Assembly (NCBI GenBank): GCA_964458575.1
Contig: CAYWMD010000009.1
Span: forward strand, 92,649 to 156,648
From: CAYWMD01 sp964458575
GTDB lineage: Bacteria; Verrucomicrobiota; Verrucomicrobiia; Limisphaerales; JADLHS01
Reading direction: 5' to 3'
DNA length: 64,000 bases
Below the pieces are notes generated by a model. The model saw only the letters and a program-made list of their open reading frames with translations, was not told where the DNA came from and did not search any database. Every line of letters begins with the position of its first letter. The stretch's first letter is position 1. Of this stretch, positions 16,345 to 25,971 are shown one piece after another. Position numbers and translations under genes: made by a program.

Positions 16345-18812
16345 TTTGCAATCCTCGCGAGTTGTTTGGCTTTCGCAACTGCGCCGAGAAAACTTTGCGC
16401 GGCGGCCAAAGCGGACTGGGATTTGGCCAGTTCGCGCCCGCGAGCGCCCATCTCGCGCCGCCTTTCCGGATTTCGGTGCAGGACCTTGATGGCCTCCGCC
16501 AGTGCTGCGGTGTCCCCGCACGGATAGAGAATTCCGGACTCACCGTCCCGGAAAACATCGTTGATGCCGTAACACCCGCAACGGTCACTGAGAATGACCG
16601 GCAATCCCAGACTTTGCGCCTCGGTGACGGCCAACGGGTGGGCGTCGCGCTCCGACGGCATCGCCAGCACATCACAGGCCGCCAGCAACCGGGGAATGGC
16701 GGTTTGATTGATGAATCCGGCGAAGCGGGCGTGACGGCTGTGACGACTTCGCAACTGGTTCTCCAACTCGCCGCTGCCGATAAAGAGAATCCTCAGGTTG
16801 TCCAGGCCACAGACCTCGGCCGCTGAGATCAAGTCCTGAGGACGCTTGTGAGGCGCCATTTTACTGCAAAAGGTCACCACAAAATCGTCAGGTTGCAATC
16901 CGTATTGGGCGCGCAACTGGAGGCGCTCCTGTTCGCCGAAGCCTTCGACTGCCCGTTCAAAGCGGGCCAGGTCAACGGGAATCGGGCAGAAAGAAATGCG
17001 GTCGGCGGGAGCGCCGTACATCCGCAGATAATCCGCATTGTGATCACCGGCAGCCAGGAATACGGTCACTTTTCTAAAGAAGCGTGCGACGACGACGCGC
17101 TTCAAAGCGCGCCAGACCGCAGACTTCCGCCGCTCGTGGATCGCATTCGAGTCACTGTGATAAAGCAGTGGCAGCCCGGAGCGGCGGCACAAGGAAGCCA
17201 CACGCCAATGATTGAGGTGGATGTAGCCTGCCACATAGACGGCCTCCCAGCCACCGCTGAGCGCCCGCGCGAGCCCTCGATTTAGACCCTTCCAACTACA
17301 ATCCAAATCGTTCCGCGTCGGCCAGGCCCGCGGCAAAAACTCGCTCTCGTAGCCTTCAAGCAAATCCACGTCCCATTTCACTTCGCGGCCGAAATCGGGG
17401 TCAACTGCGGACTCCAAGCCATGGCGGCTATAATAAAACACCTTTAGGCGGGTGTCTCCCAGCGCCGCGACCTCCTTCCACAAGGGACTGAAATGTTGGA
17501 TGGGATGAGATTGGAAAATCGCGATTGCTGGCGCAGGTTCCGTTGACGCGAGAGGTGATACTTGGTGGTGACTGGTGGCGTGTAGCCGGTTACCGAAATG
17601 GACAGGTCTTGGAGCGACTCCTTGCGCAGTCGCCGCAAGTCGCCGGGCTTTGGCAGCCGCTTTCAGAAGCGTACGGGCGGTTGCGCTCGCGGACTGGGAT
17701 TTGGCCAGTTCGCGCCCGCGAGCGCCCATCTCGCGCCGCCTTTCCGGATTTCGGTGCAGGACCTTGATGGCCTCCGCCAGTGCTGCGGTGTCCCCGCACG
17801 GATAGAGAATTCCGGACTCACCGTCCCGGAAAACATCGTTGATGCCGTAACACCCGCAACGGTCACTGAGAATGACCGGCAATCCCAGACTTTGCGCCTC
17901 GGTGACGGCCAACGGGTGGGCGTCGCGCTCCGACGGCATCGCCAGCACATCACAGGCCGCCAGCAACCGGGGAATGGCGGTTTGATTGATGAATCCGGCG
18001 AAGCGGGCGTGACGGCTGTGACGACTTCGCAACTGGTTCTCCAACTCGCCGCTGCCGATAAAGAGAATCCTCAGGTTGTCCAGGCCACAGACCTCGGCCG
18101 CTGAGATCAAGTCCTGAGGACGCTTGTGAGGCGCCATTTTACTGCAAAAGGTCACCACAAAATCGTCAGGTTGCAATCCGTATTGGGCGCGCAACTGGAG
18201 GCGCTCCTGTTCGCCGAAGCCTTCGACTGCCCGTTCAAAGCGGGCCAGGTCAACGGGAATCGGGCAGAAAGAAATGCGGTCGGCGGGAGCGCCGTACATC
18301 CGCAGATAATCCGCATTGTGATCACCGGCAGCCAGGAATACGGTCACTTTTCTAAAGAAGCGTGCGACGACGACGCGCTTCAAAGCGCGCCAGACCGCAG
18401 ACTTCCGCCGCTCGTGGATCGCATTCGAGTCACTGTGATAAAGCAGTGGCAGCCCGGAGCGGCGGCACAAGGAAGCCACACGCCAATGATTGAGGTGGAT
18501 GTAGCCTGCCACATAGACGGCCTCCCAGCCACCGCTGAGCGCCCGCGCGAGCCCTCGATTTAGACCCTTCCAACTACAATCCAAATCGTTCCGCGTCGGC
18601 CAGGCCCGCGGCAAAAACTCGCTCTCGTAGCCTTCAAGCAAATCCACGTCCCATTTCACTTCGCGGCCGAAATCGGGGTCAACTGCGGACTCCAAGCCAT
18701 GGCGGCTATAATAAAACACCTTTAGGCGGGTGTCTCCCAGCGCCGCGACCTCCTTCCACAAGGGACTGAAATGCTGGATGGGATGGGATTGGAAAATCGC
18801 GATTGCTGGCAT
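16341..18812 (-). CDS. Tandem fusion of two near-identical family 4 glycosyltransferases
   Basis: This is an 823-residue protein made of two GT-B glycosyltransferase modules of about 400 residues, each beginning PAIAIFQSHPIQHFSPLWKE. Each module has a complete donor-binding domain with PSERDAHPLAVTEAQSLG, where Asp occupies the first position of the usual E-x7-E pair. The modules are joined by a linker of roughly 30 residues (GVAPRPVHFGNRL onwards). The underlying DNA is a 1,122-bp tandem repeat with period 1,278 bp, which preserves the frame. ATG at 18812 is chosen because it starts the module and lies 7 bases after the preceding stop; an ATG at 18854 is also possible. It overlaps the polymerase gene downstream by ATGA. 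Confidence 0.88.
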   Translation of the reverse strand: MPAIAIFQSHPIQHFSPLWKEVAALGDTRLKVFYYSRHGLESAVDPDFGREVKWDVDLLEGYESEFLPRAWPTRNDLDCSWKGLNRGLARALSGGWEAVYVAGYIHLNHWRVASLCRRSGLPLLYHSDSNAIHERRKSAVWRALKRVVVARFFRKVTVFLAAGDHNADYLRMYGAPADRISFCPIPVDLARFERAVEGFGEQERLQLRAQYGLQPDDFVVTFCSKMAPHKRPQDLISAAEVCGLDNLRILFIGSGELENQLRSRHSRHARFAGFINQTAIPRLLAACDVLAMPSERDAHPLAVTEAQSLGLPVILSDRCGCYGINDVFRDGESGILYPCGDTAALAEAIKVLHRNPERRREMGARGRELAKSQSASATARTLLKAAAKARRLAATAQGVAPRPVHFGNRLHATSHHQVSPLASTEPAPAIAIFQSHPIQHFSPLWKEVAALGDTRLKVFYYSRHGLESAVDPDFGREVKWDVDLLEGYESEFLPRAWPTRNDLDCSWKGLNRGLARALSGGWEAVYVAGYIHLNHWRVASLCRRSGLPLLYHSDSNAIHERRKSAVWRALKRVVVARFFRKVTVFLAAGDHNADYLRMYGAPADRISFCPIPVDLARFERAVEGFGEQERLQLRAQYGLQPDDFVVTFCSKMAPHKRPQDLISAAEVCGLDNLRILFIGSGELENQLRSRHSRHARFAGFINQTAIPRLLAACDVLAMPSERDAHPLAVTEAQSLGLPVILSDRCGCYGINDVFRDGESGILYPCGDTAALAEAIKVLHRNPERRREMGARGRELAKSQSALAAAQSFLGAVAKAKQLARIAK
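16411..18810. repeat. Two-copy direct repeat, 1,122 bp, within the fused glycosyltransferase
   Basis: Copies lie at 16411-17532 and 17689-18810, separated by 156 bp of unique sequence. I found only two base differences by eye (17496 versus 18774, and 17508 versus 18786). The flanking C-terminal tails of the two modules are similar in protein sequence but clearly diverged in DNA, which suggests homogenisation by gene conversion, not a simple fresh duplication. Confidence 0.9.
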
Positions 18813-18819
18813 GGGGACT

Positions 18820-19569
18820 TTACAATTCTGCGTAGCTGATGAAGCTAACTTCAAACGGCAACTCCCGCCACCAATCCGTGTGAAGTAATCGGGTTTCAGG
18901 TTCGTAGCTTGGCCAACCCGGGTGAACCATCAACTCGACCGACCGATAACTTCTTGGAATAGTCGAGCCTCTTTCGACGAACGTTTTAAGCGAAGTGAAA
19001 GCGTCGGTCGTGACCGTACGATAGCAATGCCGCATGGCCACATTCCACAGTGACTTTAGCAAGCGTCGCGACGCAGGTACCGAGCGGGGCAACGGGTAAA
19101 GATTCAAGGTGAGCCGGACCTTACGAATACCGAATCGCTTCTGGACAGCTTTTAGTACCCGGAAAATCCCAGGAGTCGTATGCATGTGATGGTGGCTGTC
19201 GAGATGGGAAATGCTAATGCCGAGCTCTTTCAACCTCTCGATCTGCGCACAAAACTCCTGAAAGATACCTTCCCGAAGGCTGGCCGTGAAACAGGTTTCC
19301 CGCGCGGCGTTCCCCCGGAAAGCACCGGCCTCATCGAGAATCGGCTGCAAGTCGTGATGCCGCGAAAGGGGACGGAATTCCGACAAGTTCAGATGCGCGC
19401 CAAAGGAGCACTGCGGCAATTCCTTCAACCACCGCGCGGCATGATCAGCGCCCGGTCCGTTGGCCAGCACGGTCGCCGACGTCACACGACCTTTTCGCAT
19501 CAACTCGAAGATCGAGTCATTGACCTGCTCGCTGTATCCCAAGTCATCCGCGTTGACTATAACTTTCAT
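18820..19569 (-). CDS. ChbG/HpnK (YdjC) family deacetylase
   Basis: This 249-residue protein belongs to the ChbG/HpnK carbohydrate deacetylase family. Metal-binding and catalytic motifs are visible: NADD at 6-9, GAHLNL at 57-62 and HLDSHHHMH at 122-130, plus MVHPGWP near the C-terminus. Family members remove acetyl groups from N-acetylated sugars in the cytoplasm, so this enzyme probably deacetylates a sugar in the glycan or its precursor. It lies 47 bases after a methyltransferase gene and 7 bases before the fused glycosyltransferase, in one apparent operon. Confidence 0.92.
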   Translation of the reverse strand: MKVIVNADDLGYSEQVNDSIFELMRKGRVTSATVLANGPGADHAARWLKELPQCSFGAHLNLSEFRPLSRHHDLQPILDEAGAFRGNAARETCFTASLREGIFQEFCAQIERLKELGISISHLDSHHHMHTTPGIFRVLKAVQKRFGIRKVRLTLNLYPLPRSVPASRRLLKSLWNVAMRHCYRTVTTDAFTSLKTFVERGSTIPRSYRSVELMVHPGWPSYEPETRLLHTDWWRELPFEVSFISYAEL

Positions 19570-19616
19570 GGGTCAGACTGCGCTCGTTAACTCGTTATAA
19601 GCAGGAGCAGCCTTGT

Positions 19617-20345
19617 TCATGTCCGCACTGCGGTGATGAGGAACACGCGTGTGAACACCCCCGAGCCAGGGCTGCCCGTCTCGATCAGATTCCATGAGAT
19701 CAATACGACACGGAGGAGTTTCCAAAGCAACCAACGGATGGGGGAGAAGATTCCTGCCCTAAGCACCGGCCCGGCTTCGCGCGCTTCCACCGATTCGTAG
19801 CCAGACATTTCCAGCAGCCGGGTAAGGAGCTTGGGAGTGAAACAAACTTCGTGAGTAAAATCTCCGTAGCGAATACAGGCAGCCCACGGACTTTCCGCGT
19901 TCGGTGTTTGCAGGATTATTCGCGCCCCCGGATGCAACGCGTCACGGCACGCGGCCAAAAAACTCAGTACCTCGTCTTTTTGAAAGTGCTCGATGAGGTC
20001 CAATCCAACAATCAGGTCAAATTTCTGGTTCGAGGACTTGAGGTAGTCGAACACGCTTCCTTGCACGACCCTCGGGACCACTTGCCGAGCGAGATCCACC
20101 TGTTCAGCGCTCAAATCAACCCCATGCAGGTTTTCATAACCGCAGGCTTTGAAATGCTTCAGCAGGTTGCCAGGACCACAGCCCACTTCCAGAATCGTTG
20201 CCTGCCTGTCGGCGGGAAGCCAGCCACGGAAATACGTGTGGTAGGCTTCGGACCACCTGTCTCCCCTTGCCAGCGACTTGTCCGCCCCCCGTTTCTGAAA
20301 ACCGGAGACGTATTGGTTATAGATGTAATTTCGATAGTTGCTCAT
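19617..20345 (-). CDS. Class I SAM-dependent methyltransferase
   Basis: This 242-residue protein has a methyltransferase fold: motif I ILEVGCGPGNLL at 51-62, the acidic residue of motif II in LHGVDLSAEQV, and DLIVGLDLIEHF for motif III/IV. It resembles the UbiG/Methyltransf_11-type enzymes found in polysaccharide loci, where they methylate sugar hydroxyls. The target is unknown. The start ATG at 20345 overlaps the upstream CgeB-like gene by 29 bases, indicating coupling. A hydrophobic stretch near the C-terminus (IRWLLWKLLRVVLISW) may associate with the membrane. Confidence 0.9.
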   Translation of the reverse strand: MSNYRNYIYNQYVSGFQKRGADKSLARGDRWSEAYHTYFRGWLPADRQATILEVGCGPGNLLKHFKACGYENLHGVDLSAEQVDLARQVVPRVVQGSVFDYLKSSNQKFDLIVGLDLIEHFQKDEVLSFLAACRDALHPGARIILQTPNAESPWAACIRYGDFTHEVCFTPKLLTRLLEMSGYESVEAREAGPVLRAGIFSPIRWLLWKLLRVVLISWNLIETGSPGSGVFTRVFLITAVRT

Positions 20346-21444
20346 GCATGGGTTTTGCAGCTGTTTGGAGGTTCCGGGCGCGCAGGTCGTGGAAGACCTC
20401 CACGACTTTCCTCATCCGGTCGTCGAGGGAGTAACCTGAGTTCAGGCAGCGCTCGCGACCCCGGCGAGCCACAGTCTCGCGGTCGTTCGGCTGACGCAGG
20501 TAACAATCCACTTGCTGCACGAGTTCCTCGGGCCCGTCAAAGAACGCGGCCTCTTCGCCTTCTTTGAAGTAGCGCAGGGATTCTTCGTTGCGCTCGTGCA
20601 GCATGAACGGGCCGCAGGCCGGAATGTTGAAGGTGCGGCTGGTGATAAGATCACCCGAGCTTGCTCCCTTGCGCCCTTCGCTAAGAACAGCGAGACATAT
20701 CTTCGCCCCCAGCAAAGCTTTGGTATATTCGTCGCCAATCACGTGGCCCCCCTGGATGCTCGACAAGAGTTCGGGTATTTGTGCATTGTCCCAAAAGGAA
20801 CCCCAGATTTTCATCGAAGCGCCGGGCAAGGCTCTTCTCAGTGCTCCGAGGAGTTGCTCTTTCTTGGGCGACCATGAACCGATGAAGGCCACATCGCAAC
20901 CGTAGCGCGCACGGTCTTCCTCGTCCAACGGGAGCGGGCGGTGAATCTCGGGATCGAAGCCATGTTCGAGGAAACTGATACTTTTCACGCCGAGCTGAGC
21001 CTGCATGTCGGCAATGCCCCAGGATTTTGTGGTAAAGACATGGTCATAAAGCGGCAAGGCGCGGGGAATATAGTGGCCGTGCACCAAAAAACTCACATCC
21101 GGATAAAAATTCACTGTCGGGATGCCGCCCTCCTTGTAGAAACGAACCACATCGGGATGAACCAAACTGCCTTTGAACACGAAAAGGCCTTGGGGTCTGA
21201 AAGCGTCCGCCAGCCGCCGAGCTTCGAGATAAAGTTCGCGAGCGAGAATCGGGCGCAGAAGCCGGCGAAGGAGGCGAGCAGGAGTAGAGCGCCAAGTCGC
21301 TCCGCTGAACTGATGTTCGTCTATAACTTGAATGGAGTGACCACGACGCCGTAGGGCCATGAATGCGGCGCGAGAATTTGAACCGAGCCAGGTTTCTCCA
21401 ACGCATACGATGCGCAAGGAGGGACTATCTTTGGCTGGATTCAT
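20317..21444 (-). CDS. CgeB-like glycosyltransferase
   Basis: This 375-residue protein resembles the CgeB/DUF3880-type glycosyltransferases: an N-terminal IVCVGETWLGSNSRAAFMAL segment and a C-terminal donor domain with SRTFNIPACGPFMLHERNEE and YFKEGEEAAFFDGPEEL, hallmarks of the family. FIGSWSPKKEQLLGAL is the strand entering the second Rossmann domain. ATG at 21444 (MNPAKDSP) was chosen over the longer frame because it overlaps the upstream gene by only 20 bases. It probably transfers a sugar to the growing glycan; specificity is unknown. Confidence 0.87.
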   Translation of the reverse strand: MNPAKDSPSLRIVCVGETWLGSNSRAAFMALRRRGHSIQVIDEHQFSGATWRSTPARLLRRLLRPILARELYLEARRLADAFRPQGLFVFKGSLVHPDVVRFYKEGGIPTVNFYPDVSFLVHGHYIPRALPLYDHVFTTKSWGIADMQAQLGVKSISFLEHGFDPEIHRPLPLDEEDRARYGCDVAFIGSWSPKKEQLLGALRRALPGASMKIWGSFWDNAQIPELLSSIQGGHVIGDEYTKALLGAKICLAVLSEGRKGASSGDLITSRTFNIPACGPFMLHERNEESLRYFKEGEEAAFFDGPEELVQQVDCYLRQPNDRETVARRGRERCLNSGYSLDDRMRKVVEVFHDLRARNLQTAAKPMHEQLSKLHL

Positions 21445-22759
21445 TGTTTGACGGGATAACCGGGCCACGACTCAGCGAATGCATGATCTGCTGTAATTTC
21501 GCGAAAGAATGGTCTTCCATGTACTGTTCGAACCTTGCCGTCTTTGCCAACCGCGCCCGATACTCGGGTGAACTCATCTCCCTCAAGGCCGCCAAGCAAG
21601 CTTCCGGCGTTTGTTCCGGCAGCACGGAGCCGACCCCGTATTCGCGGACTCTTTTCGCCATGAGTTCCCCTTCGCTCACGAGCAATGGTTTTCGGAAGGC
21701 TACCGCCTTGCTGATGACATTGCTGGAATGGAGATGGTCACGATACACACAAAAAATCATGTCACAGCTCGAGACTATCGCGTTGAAGTCACCTTCCGAA
21801 GCAATTCGTTGGGGAGAGAAAACGACATTGCTTCGCCGATAGATGCCCTCGTTCAAAAAGGCCTGATGGCGTGCAGAAAACGAACCCGCCTGACAATTTC
21901 CTGCAAGCACAAAAAGGAACCCTTCAGTGTCATGGTTTTGGATCACATCCAGCAAGACATCCGCGCATTTTCGCCGGCTCAAATCCCCAAGCAATCCAAC
22001 CACCACCCGCCCCTCGCGTTTCGCGGCAATCCTGGGCACTAACTCGGGAGGCGGATTGGCAATTTGCAACGAAGTCGTCTCGGGATAAGCCACCACCTGC
22101 TTGCCCGTTTTGATCCGCACCCAATCCTCGTATCGCTCGTCTTGCATGGCTATCTGCTGGCACCGGCTTCTCCTCAACACCTGGTTCTTCTGCCAGAGAT
22201 AAAAACACCGTATCCCCGCTGCCACCCCGGTGAGCAAGCGATCTAAAATGGAATGCAACATTTTCGTAAACCAGCCGCATTTGGCTGAATTCCCCATTAA
22301 CCGCGCCAACTCCTGTCTGGCCCGGCTCAATGGCCACCGCCGTTCGTGAGTGAGCAGCAACCCACTAAACGGCCAGGGCAGCAACCGCCGGATGCCGAGC
22401 CAGAGCAGCGGCAACTGCCGGACCCCGATGAACAGGCTATCGAGACTGGTATGAAAAACAAACAACGGTTCCCCGGGGGTCGCTTTACGAATGGAGTCCA
22501 CTCGGGCCCGCAACTCGCGCAAATCCGCCGCCAGATCAGTAAACTTTTTAAAGCCGGTTCGGGCGGCGCGGTTGGCATGACTCACAACTGAAACTTTTTC
22601 CAGCAGCCCGGGCGGCCCGCCGACGCGTTCCAAAGGATTGGCTTCACCGGGACAGATCACGTAAATTTTGCGGCTGAAGGAGTCGCAGGCGCGAATTAAT
22701 TCCGCACAATACGACGGATGATGGCCGTCCCAGGAAACCACGATCAGGACGGTGATCAC
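21425..22759 (-). CDS. Putative GT-B glycosyltransferase
   Basis: This 444-residue protein has two Rossmann-like halves: ITVLIVVSWDGHHPSYCAEL at the N-terminus, and a C-terminal half with VVVGLLGDLSRRKCADVLLD and SSNVISKAVAFRKPLLVSEG that resembles the donor-binding domain of GT1/GT4 enzymes. I do not recognise a named family. The GTG start at 22759 overlaps the upstream glycosyltransferase stop (GTGA), so it is co-translated. Context supports a role in glycan assembly. Confidence 0.72.
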   Translation of the reverse strand: MITVLIVVSWDGHHPSYCAELIRACDSFSRKIYVICPGEANPLERVGGPPGLLEKVSVVSHANRAARTGFKKFTDLAADLRELRARVDSIRKATPGEPLFVFHTSLDSLFIGVRQLPLLWLGIRRLLPWPFSGLLLTHERRWPLSRARQELARLMGNSAKCGWFTKMLHSILDRLLTGVAAGIRCFYLWQKNQVLRRSRCQQIAMQDERYEDWVRIKTGKQVVAYPETTSLQIANPPPELVPRIAAKREGRVVVGLLGDLSRRKCADVLLDVIQNHDTEGFLFVLAGNCQAGSFSARHQAFLNEGIYRRSNVVFSPQRIASEGDFNAIVSSCDMIFCVYRDHLHSSNVISKAVAFRKPLLVSEGELMAKRVREYGVGSVLPEQTPEACLAALREMSSPEYRARLAKTARFEQYMEDHSFAKLQQIMHSLSRGPVIPSNNESSQR

Positions 22760-24081
22760 CGGACTGGTTGAGGGTTGAGGGTTGAGCGTTGCCGGAGGGC
22801 ACTCTCGTAGAAATCCAGGTAGTTCTGCGTCATGTGCTGAATGCCGAATTCCCGGTGCGCCCGTTCGTACGCTCGCCGGCCTGTTTCCGAACGGAGTTGA
22901 TTATCATTGATCAAGCGTTGGATGCGTTCGGCCATTTGGTTGGAGTCGCCCGGTGGGAAAAGAAACCCATTTTGACCATCGGTCACCTGGTCGGGAATTC
23001 CTCCCACGTCGCTGGCCACCACCGGCAACCCGCAGGCCATCGCCTCGGTAATGCTCAAGCCCCAAACCTCCGCACGCGAAGCGTGAACATAAATGTCGGC
23101 GGCTTGATAATGTTTCGCCACGACACGCCGGTCGCTTAAGTGCGGCACGAACTGCAACTTCGCTTGCCCCACTTCCTCCGGCGGCCCGTCTTCTCCCAGG
23201 GCAACGAAGAACAACGGTTTCCCCGGGTTCTGGGCGCTCAAGATTTCCAGTGCCTTACGCATCGTGGGATAGTCTTTTGCAATGCTGTTGCGGATTCCCT
23301 TGGCGGCAAACAGCAGGATGGTTGCGTCGCGCGGAAAGCCCAGGTCTTGACGTGCTTCTGCTCGATCCCCGGGCTGGAAAACTGAAAGGTCAATGCCATG
23401 GTGGATGATCCGCGTGGAGGCGACAGCCGCAGGGAGCATCGAGTTGTTCAACTTCTCCATTAGCCAGCGGCAGGGCGCGGCGATGTGCAGGCGGCTTTGG
23501 GAGTAGATCTTTTGCTTACGACGCCAGTTGTAAGCAGTGGCATCGCGCCGAATAGATGGGTAGATGGTCAGGTCGGGACACGTCCCACAACCGGTTCGCC
23601 AGCGTTCGCAGTCGAAGGAATGTGAACAATGGCCGCTCAACAGCCAGGCATCATGCAAGGTCACGACGGTGGGAATTTGCCGACTCAACCACGGCAGCAC
23701 CCGCAAATCAAAGTAGCTACCGTGCAGATTGTGCAGGTGGAGAACATCGGGCTTGTCCGGCGCGTGCTCCAACAAATGGTGACTCCCGGGAAAATCAAAA
23801 TCCTCGTGTCCCAGCAAAACTCGCGCTGTGCTCCACGGTCGCCCGCACGCCCGAGCGAGCCGGTTGCCAGCCAACGGGCGGACGACTCGGTTGCATAGCC
23901 TCGCCCACTGATGTCGGTGCGCTTCGTTACGGATGGCGAGCAGTCGCTCGTCGTCAAGCGTTTTCTCCCGAACGGCCAACCAGGCGGAATGTCCCGCTGT
24001 GTTGCAACCTTCCATCAGGTCGAAGGCCAACTGTGCCGCACCGCCCCCGTGAGCGGTTGTGTTTACGTGCAGAATACGCAT
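22756..24081 (-). CDS. Family 4 glycosyltransferase (WcaC-like)
   Basis: This 441-residue GT4 enzyme starts MRILHVNTTAHGGGAAQ and contains VVTLHDAWLLSGHCSHSFDC and RTGCGTCPDL, a Cys-containing loop seen in WcaC-like colanic-acid-type transferases. The donor domain has ASRAEVWGLSITEAMACG with E-x7-E, and VASDVGGIPDQVTDG. The last residues (STLNPQPVR) are encoded by a gttgaggg repeat run and are probably an acquired tail. It overlaps the next gene by GTGA. A 33-bp stretch similar to its start recurs at 26941-26973. Confidence 0.92.
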   Translation of the reverse strand: MRILHVNTTAHGGGAAQLAFDLMEGCNTAGHSAWLAVREKTLDDERLLAIRNEAHRHQWARLCNRVVRPLAGNRLARACGRPWSTARVLLGHEDFDFPGSHHLLEHAPDKPDVLHLHNLHGSYFDLRVLPWLSRQIPTVVTLHDAWLLSGHCSHSFDCERWRTGCGTCPDLTIYPSIRRDATAYNWRRKQKIYSQSRLHIAAPCRWLMEKLNNSMLPAAVASTRIIHHGIDLSVFQPGDRAEARQDLGFPRDATILLFAAKGIRNSIAKDYPTMRKALEILSAQNPGKPLFFVALGEDGPPEEVGQAKLQFVPHLSDRRVVAKHYQAADIYVHASRAEVWGLSITEAMACGLPVVASDVGGIPDQVTDGQNGFLFPPGDSNQMAERIQRLINDNQLRSETGRRAYERAHREFGIQHMTQNYLDFYESALRQRSTLNPQPVR

Positions 24082-24128
24082 CGGTATGATCCTGAACGGG
24101 ATAACTTTAGACCTGGACAGCCAAGACC

Positions 24129-25934
24129 TTAGACCTGCCTTATCGAAATTGGAGGTTTGCTGCTCACGATTCTGGCAATGTCAGCCTGCATCATTATCTC
24201 TGAATCCGTCTCATCAACCACTTCAAACAATAGTTCGTTGAACACTTGCCGAAGAGGTTGATTTCTCCCTGTCACCTTCATACGGGCATATGCCTTTTTA
24301 CCACCACACTCTGTGCGATTCAGATACCAATAGAAGAAAGCGTTTTCAATCTTCTTCCTCGCCACTCGGCAAGACATTACAAAATCGGTCACAATAACCG
24401 CATCGCTCGTTTTTTGAACAGACACAAAGCCCACAATCCCGTAGTCGCCGAAACGATCATGAACAGCCAAGGCGTAGTTATCATATTCACTGGCTCTCAA
24501 GAGGGACCTGAACTCATCAGGAGTATAACGCTTTCCGGAGAGGTTGAATTGATTGCTTCGATGCAGCAATTCAAGACAGCGGTCTATTTGATCCTGATGC
24601 TGGATGGTTGTGATGTTCAATTCGATGGAACAATCCTTCAAAAAACCATCCAAATCCCCAATCCAGGTTCGGCGGGCAGATTTTCGGTTGATATCTTCCA
24701 AGTATTTTAGCCGCCGTTTTCCGGTGTCGTTTGTAACCGGAACGTCAAACTCCCCGTAATCGAGGAGAACCGGAATATTTTTTGAATCATAAACCCGCAC
24801 TTGAGGACAGGCGGCAGAAACTTCTGCGCGCTCGAATTCAGAATCATCAATCAAAGCAAATGAGTTGACGTTTATGTTCAACTCTTTTGCAATCTGTAGA
24901 AGATTGGCGCTTTTCGGAGCCCAGTTGATGGCTGGATAGAGGAAAAACTCATCCAGCCCCAACTCAACAATTTTCTCCCACGCGGTATCGTGTTCGTTTT
25001 TGCTTGCGATGGTTTGAAGAATTCCGCGTTGATCCAGCAGCCGGATCAGGTTCAGCGCCTCGGGAACCACTTCAACGCCCTCTTTCCCATCATCACCGAT
25101 AACGCCCTTCCAGAGGGTATTATCCAAATCCCAAGCGACACACTTGATTTTATCAGCCGGCCGGTCCTGGGTCGCAGGTGCTTTCGACTTAAACTTAACA
25201 AAATCCAGCCAAGTAAAAATCAAGCGAACTTCCTGGTCCCTATCGATCCAGAAACGAATACGACGATTCTCGCCGGACTTAAAATTGAATTGATCAAAGG
25301 GGATGTGGTATTCATTCCATCCTGGAACCACCTTCAGATTGCTTCGATAGATGGTCACATCCTCAATAAGTTCAAATTGAAGATTGCATGGCGTCAATTC
25401 CGTCGAAAACAGCTTGATGTAAAGGGCATCGGGATTCGCTACACCACTGGCCAAACGAGCTAACAACTTCAGCGCAACCATCTTTCCTGTAATCAGGACA
25501 CTCCGATTCCATTGAAACAATTTGGTGCCCGCCGACAAACAGTTCAGCAGGGTGCAAAATATAGAATCATAAACCTTTATTGCCGCAGCCAAACACCGGA
25601 CCTTTCCAACCGAAAACATTACTAACTTTTCCGGCCATTTAGCCTCCAGCTTCGCCCATCGCTTAAAGTGAATATCCGCGCCGTAATTGAAGAGGCCGGA
25701 GAATCTTCTATTTGGATAAATTCCATACAAAAATCTTCTGCAATAGCCATCGCCTCGATCCGCATAAAGCCCGCAGGATTTGAAGCATGCCGGGGCAGCG
25801 CACTCCACGCAATGCTCCTCCCAAAATAACAAGGAGGACAGACGGACATGTTTATCATCGGGAGAAGCCGTGGCCTGCACTTCCTTGGCTAACCGCCTCC
25901 AAATTTCCTTATCCTTCCACTCAAGCTGAAACAT
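24129..25934 (-). CDS. FkbH-like HAD-IIIC family protein
   Basis: This 601-residue protein has three parts. Residues 1-70 carry a Cys cluster (Cys42, 45, 50, 54 and 65). Residues 100-250 look like a beta-rich domain of unknown role. From about 262 there is an FkbH/HAD-IIIC domain with motif I DLDNTLWKG at 269-277, SKNEHD, and DDSEFERAEV for the later HAD motifs, followed by a GNAT-like C-terminus. FkbH proteins load a glyceryl unit from 1,3-bisphosphoglycerate onto an acyl carrier protein, or act as phosphatases. An ACP gene lies at 36339-36599 in the same locus, which makes an ACP partner plausible but unproven. Confidence 0.85.
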   Translation of the reverse strand: MFQLEWKDKEIWRRLAKEVQATASPDDKHVRLSSLLFWEEHCVECAAPACFKSCGLYADRGDGYCRRFLYGIYPNRRFSGLFNYGADIHFKRWAKLEAKWPEKLVMFSVGKVRCLAAAIKVYDSIFCTLLNCLSAGTKLFQWNRSVLITGKMVALKLLARLASGVANPDALYIKLFSTELTPCNLQFELIEDVTIYRSNLKVVPGWNEYHIPFDQFNFKSGENRRIRFWIDRDQEVRLIFTWLDFVKFKSKAPATQDRPADKIKCVAWDLDNTLWKGVIGDDGKEGVEVVPEALNLIRLLDQRGILQTIASKNEHDTAWEKIVELGLDEFFLYPAINWAPKSANLLQIAKELNINVNSFALIDDSEFERAEVSAACPQVRVYDSKNIPVLLDYGEFDVPVTNDTGKRRLKYLEDINRKSARRTWIGDLDGFLKDCSIELNITTIQHQDQIDRCLELLHRSNQFNLSGKRYTPDEFRSLLRASEYDNYALAVHDRFGDYGIVGFVSVQKTSDAVIVTDFVMSCRVARKKIENAFFYWYLNRTECGGKKAYARMKVTGRNQPLRQVFNELLFEVVDETDSEIMMQADIARIVSSKPPISIRQV

Positions 25935-25971
25935 GATTATGCCTCAATAAAACAGGTCGGGGACGCCCAGT

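Noticed and set aside
16341..18812. Assembly error as the explanation of the double glycosyltransferase
   Set aside because: The two module tails differ in sequence and 156 bp of unique DNA separates the copies, so a simple collapse or duplication error does not explain it, though long reads should still confirm.
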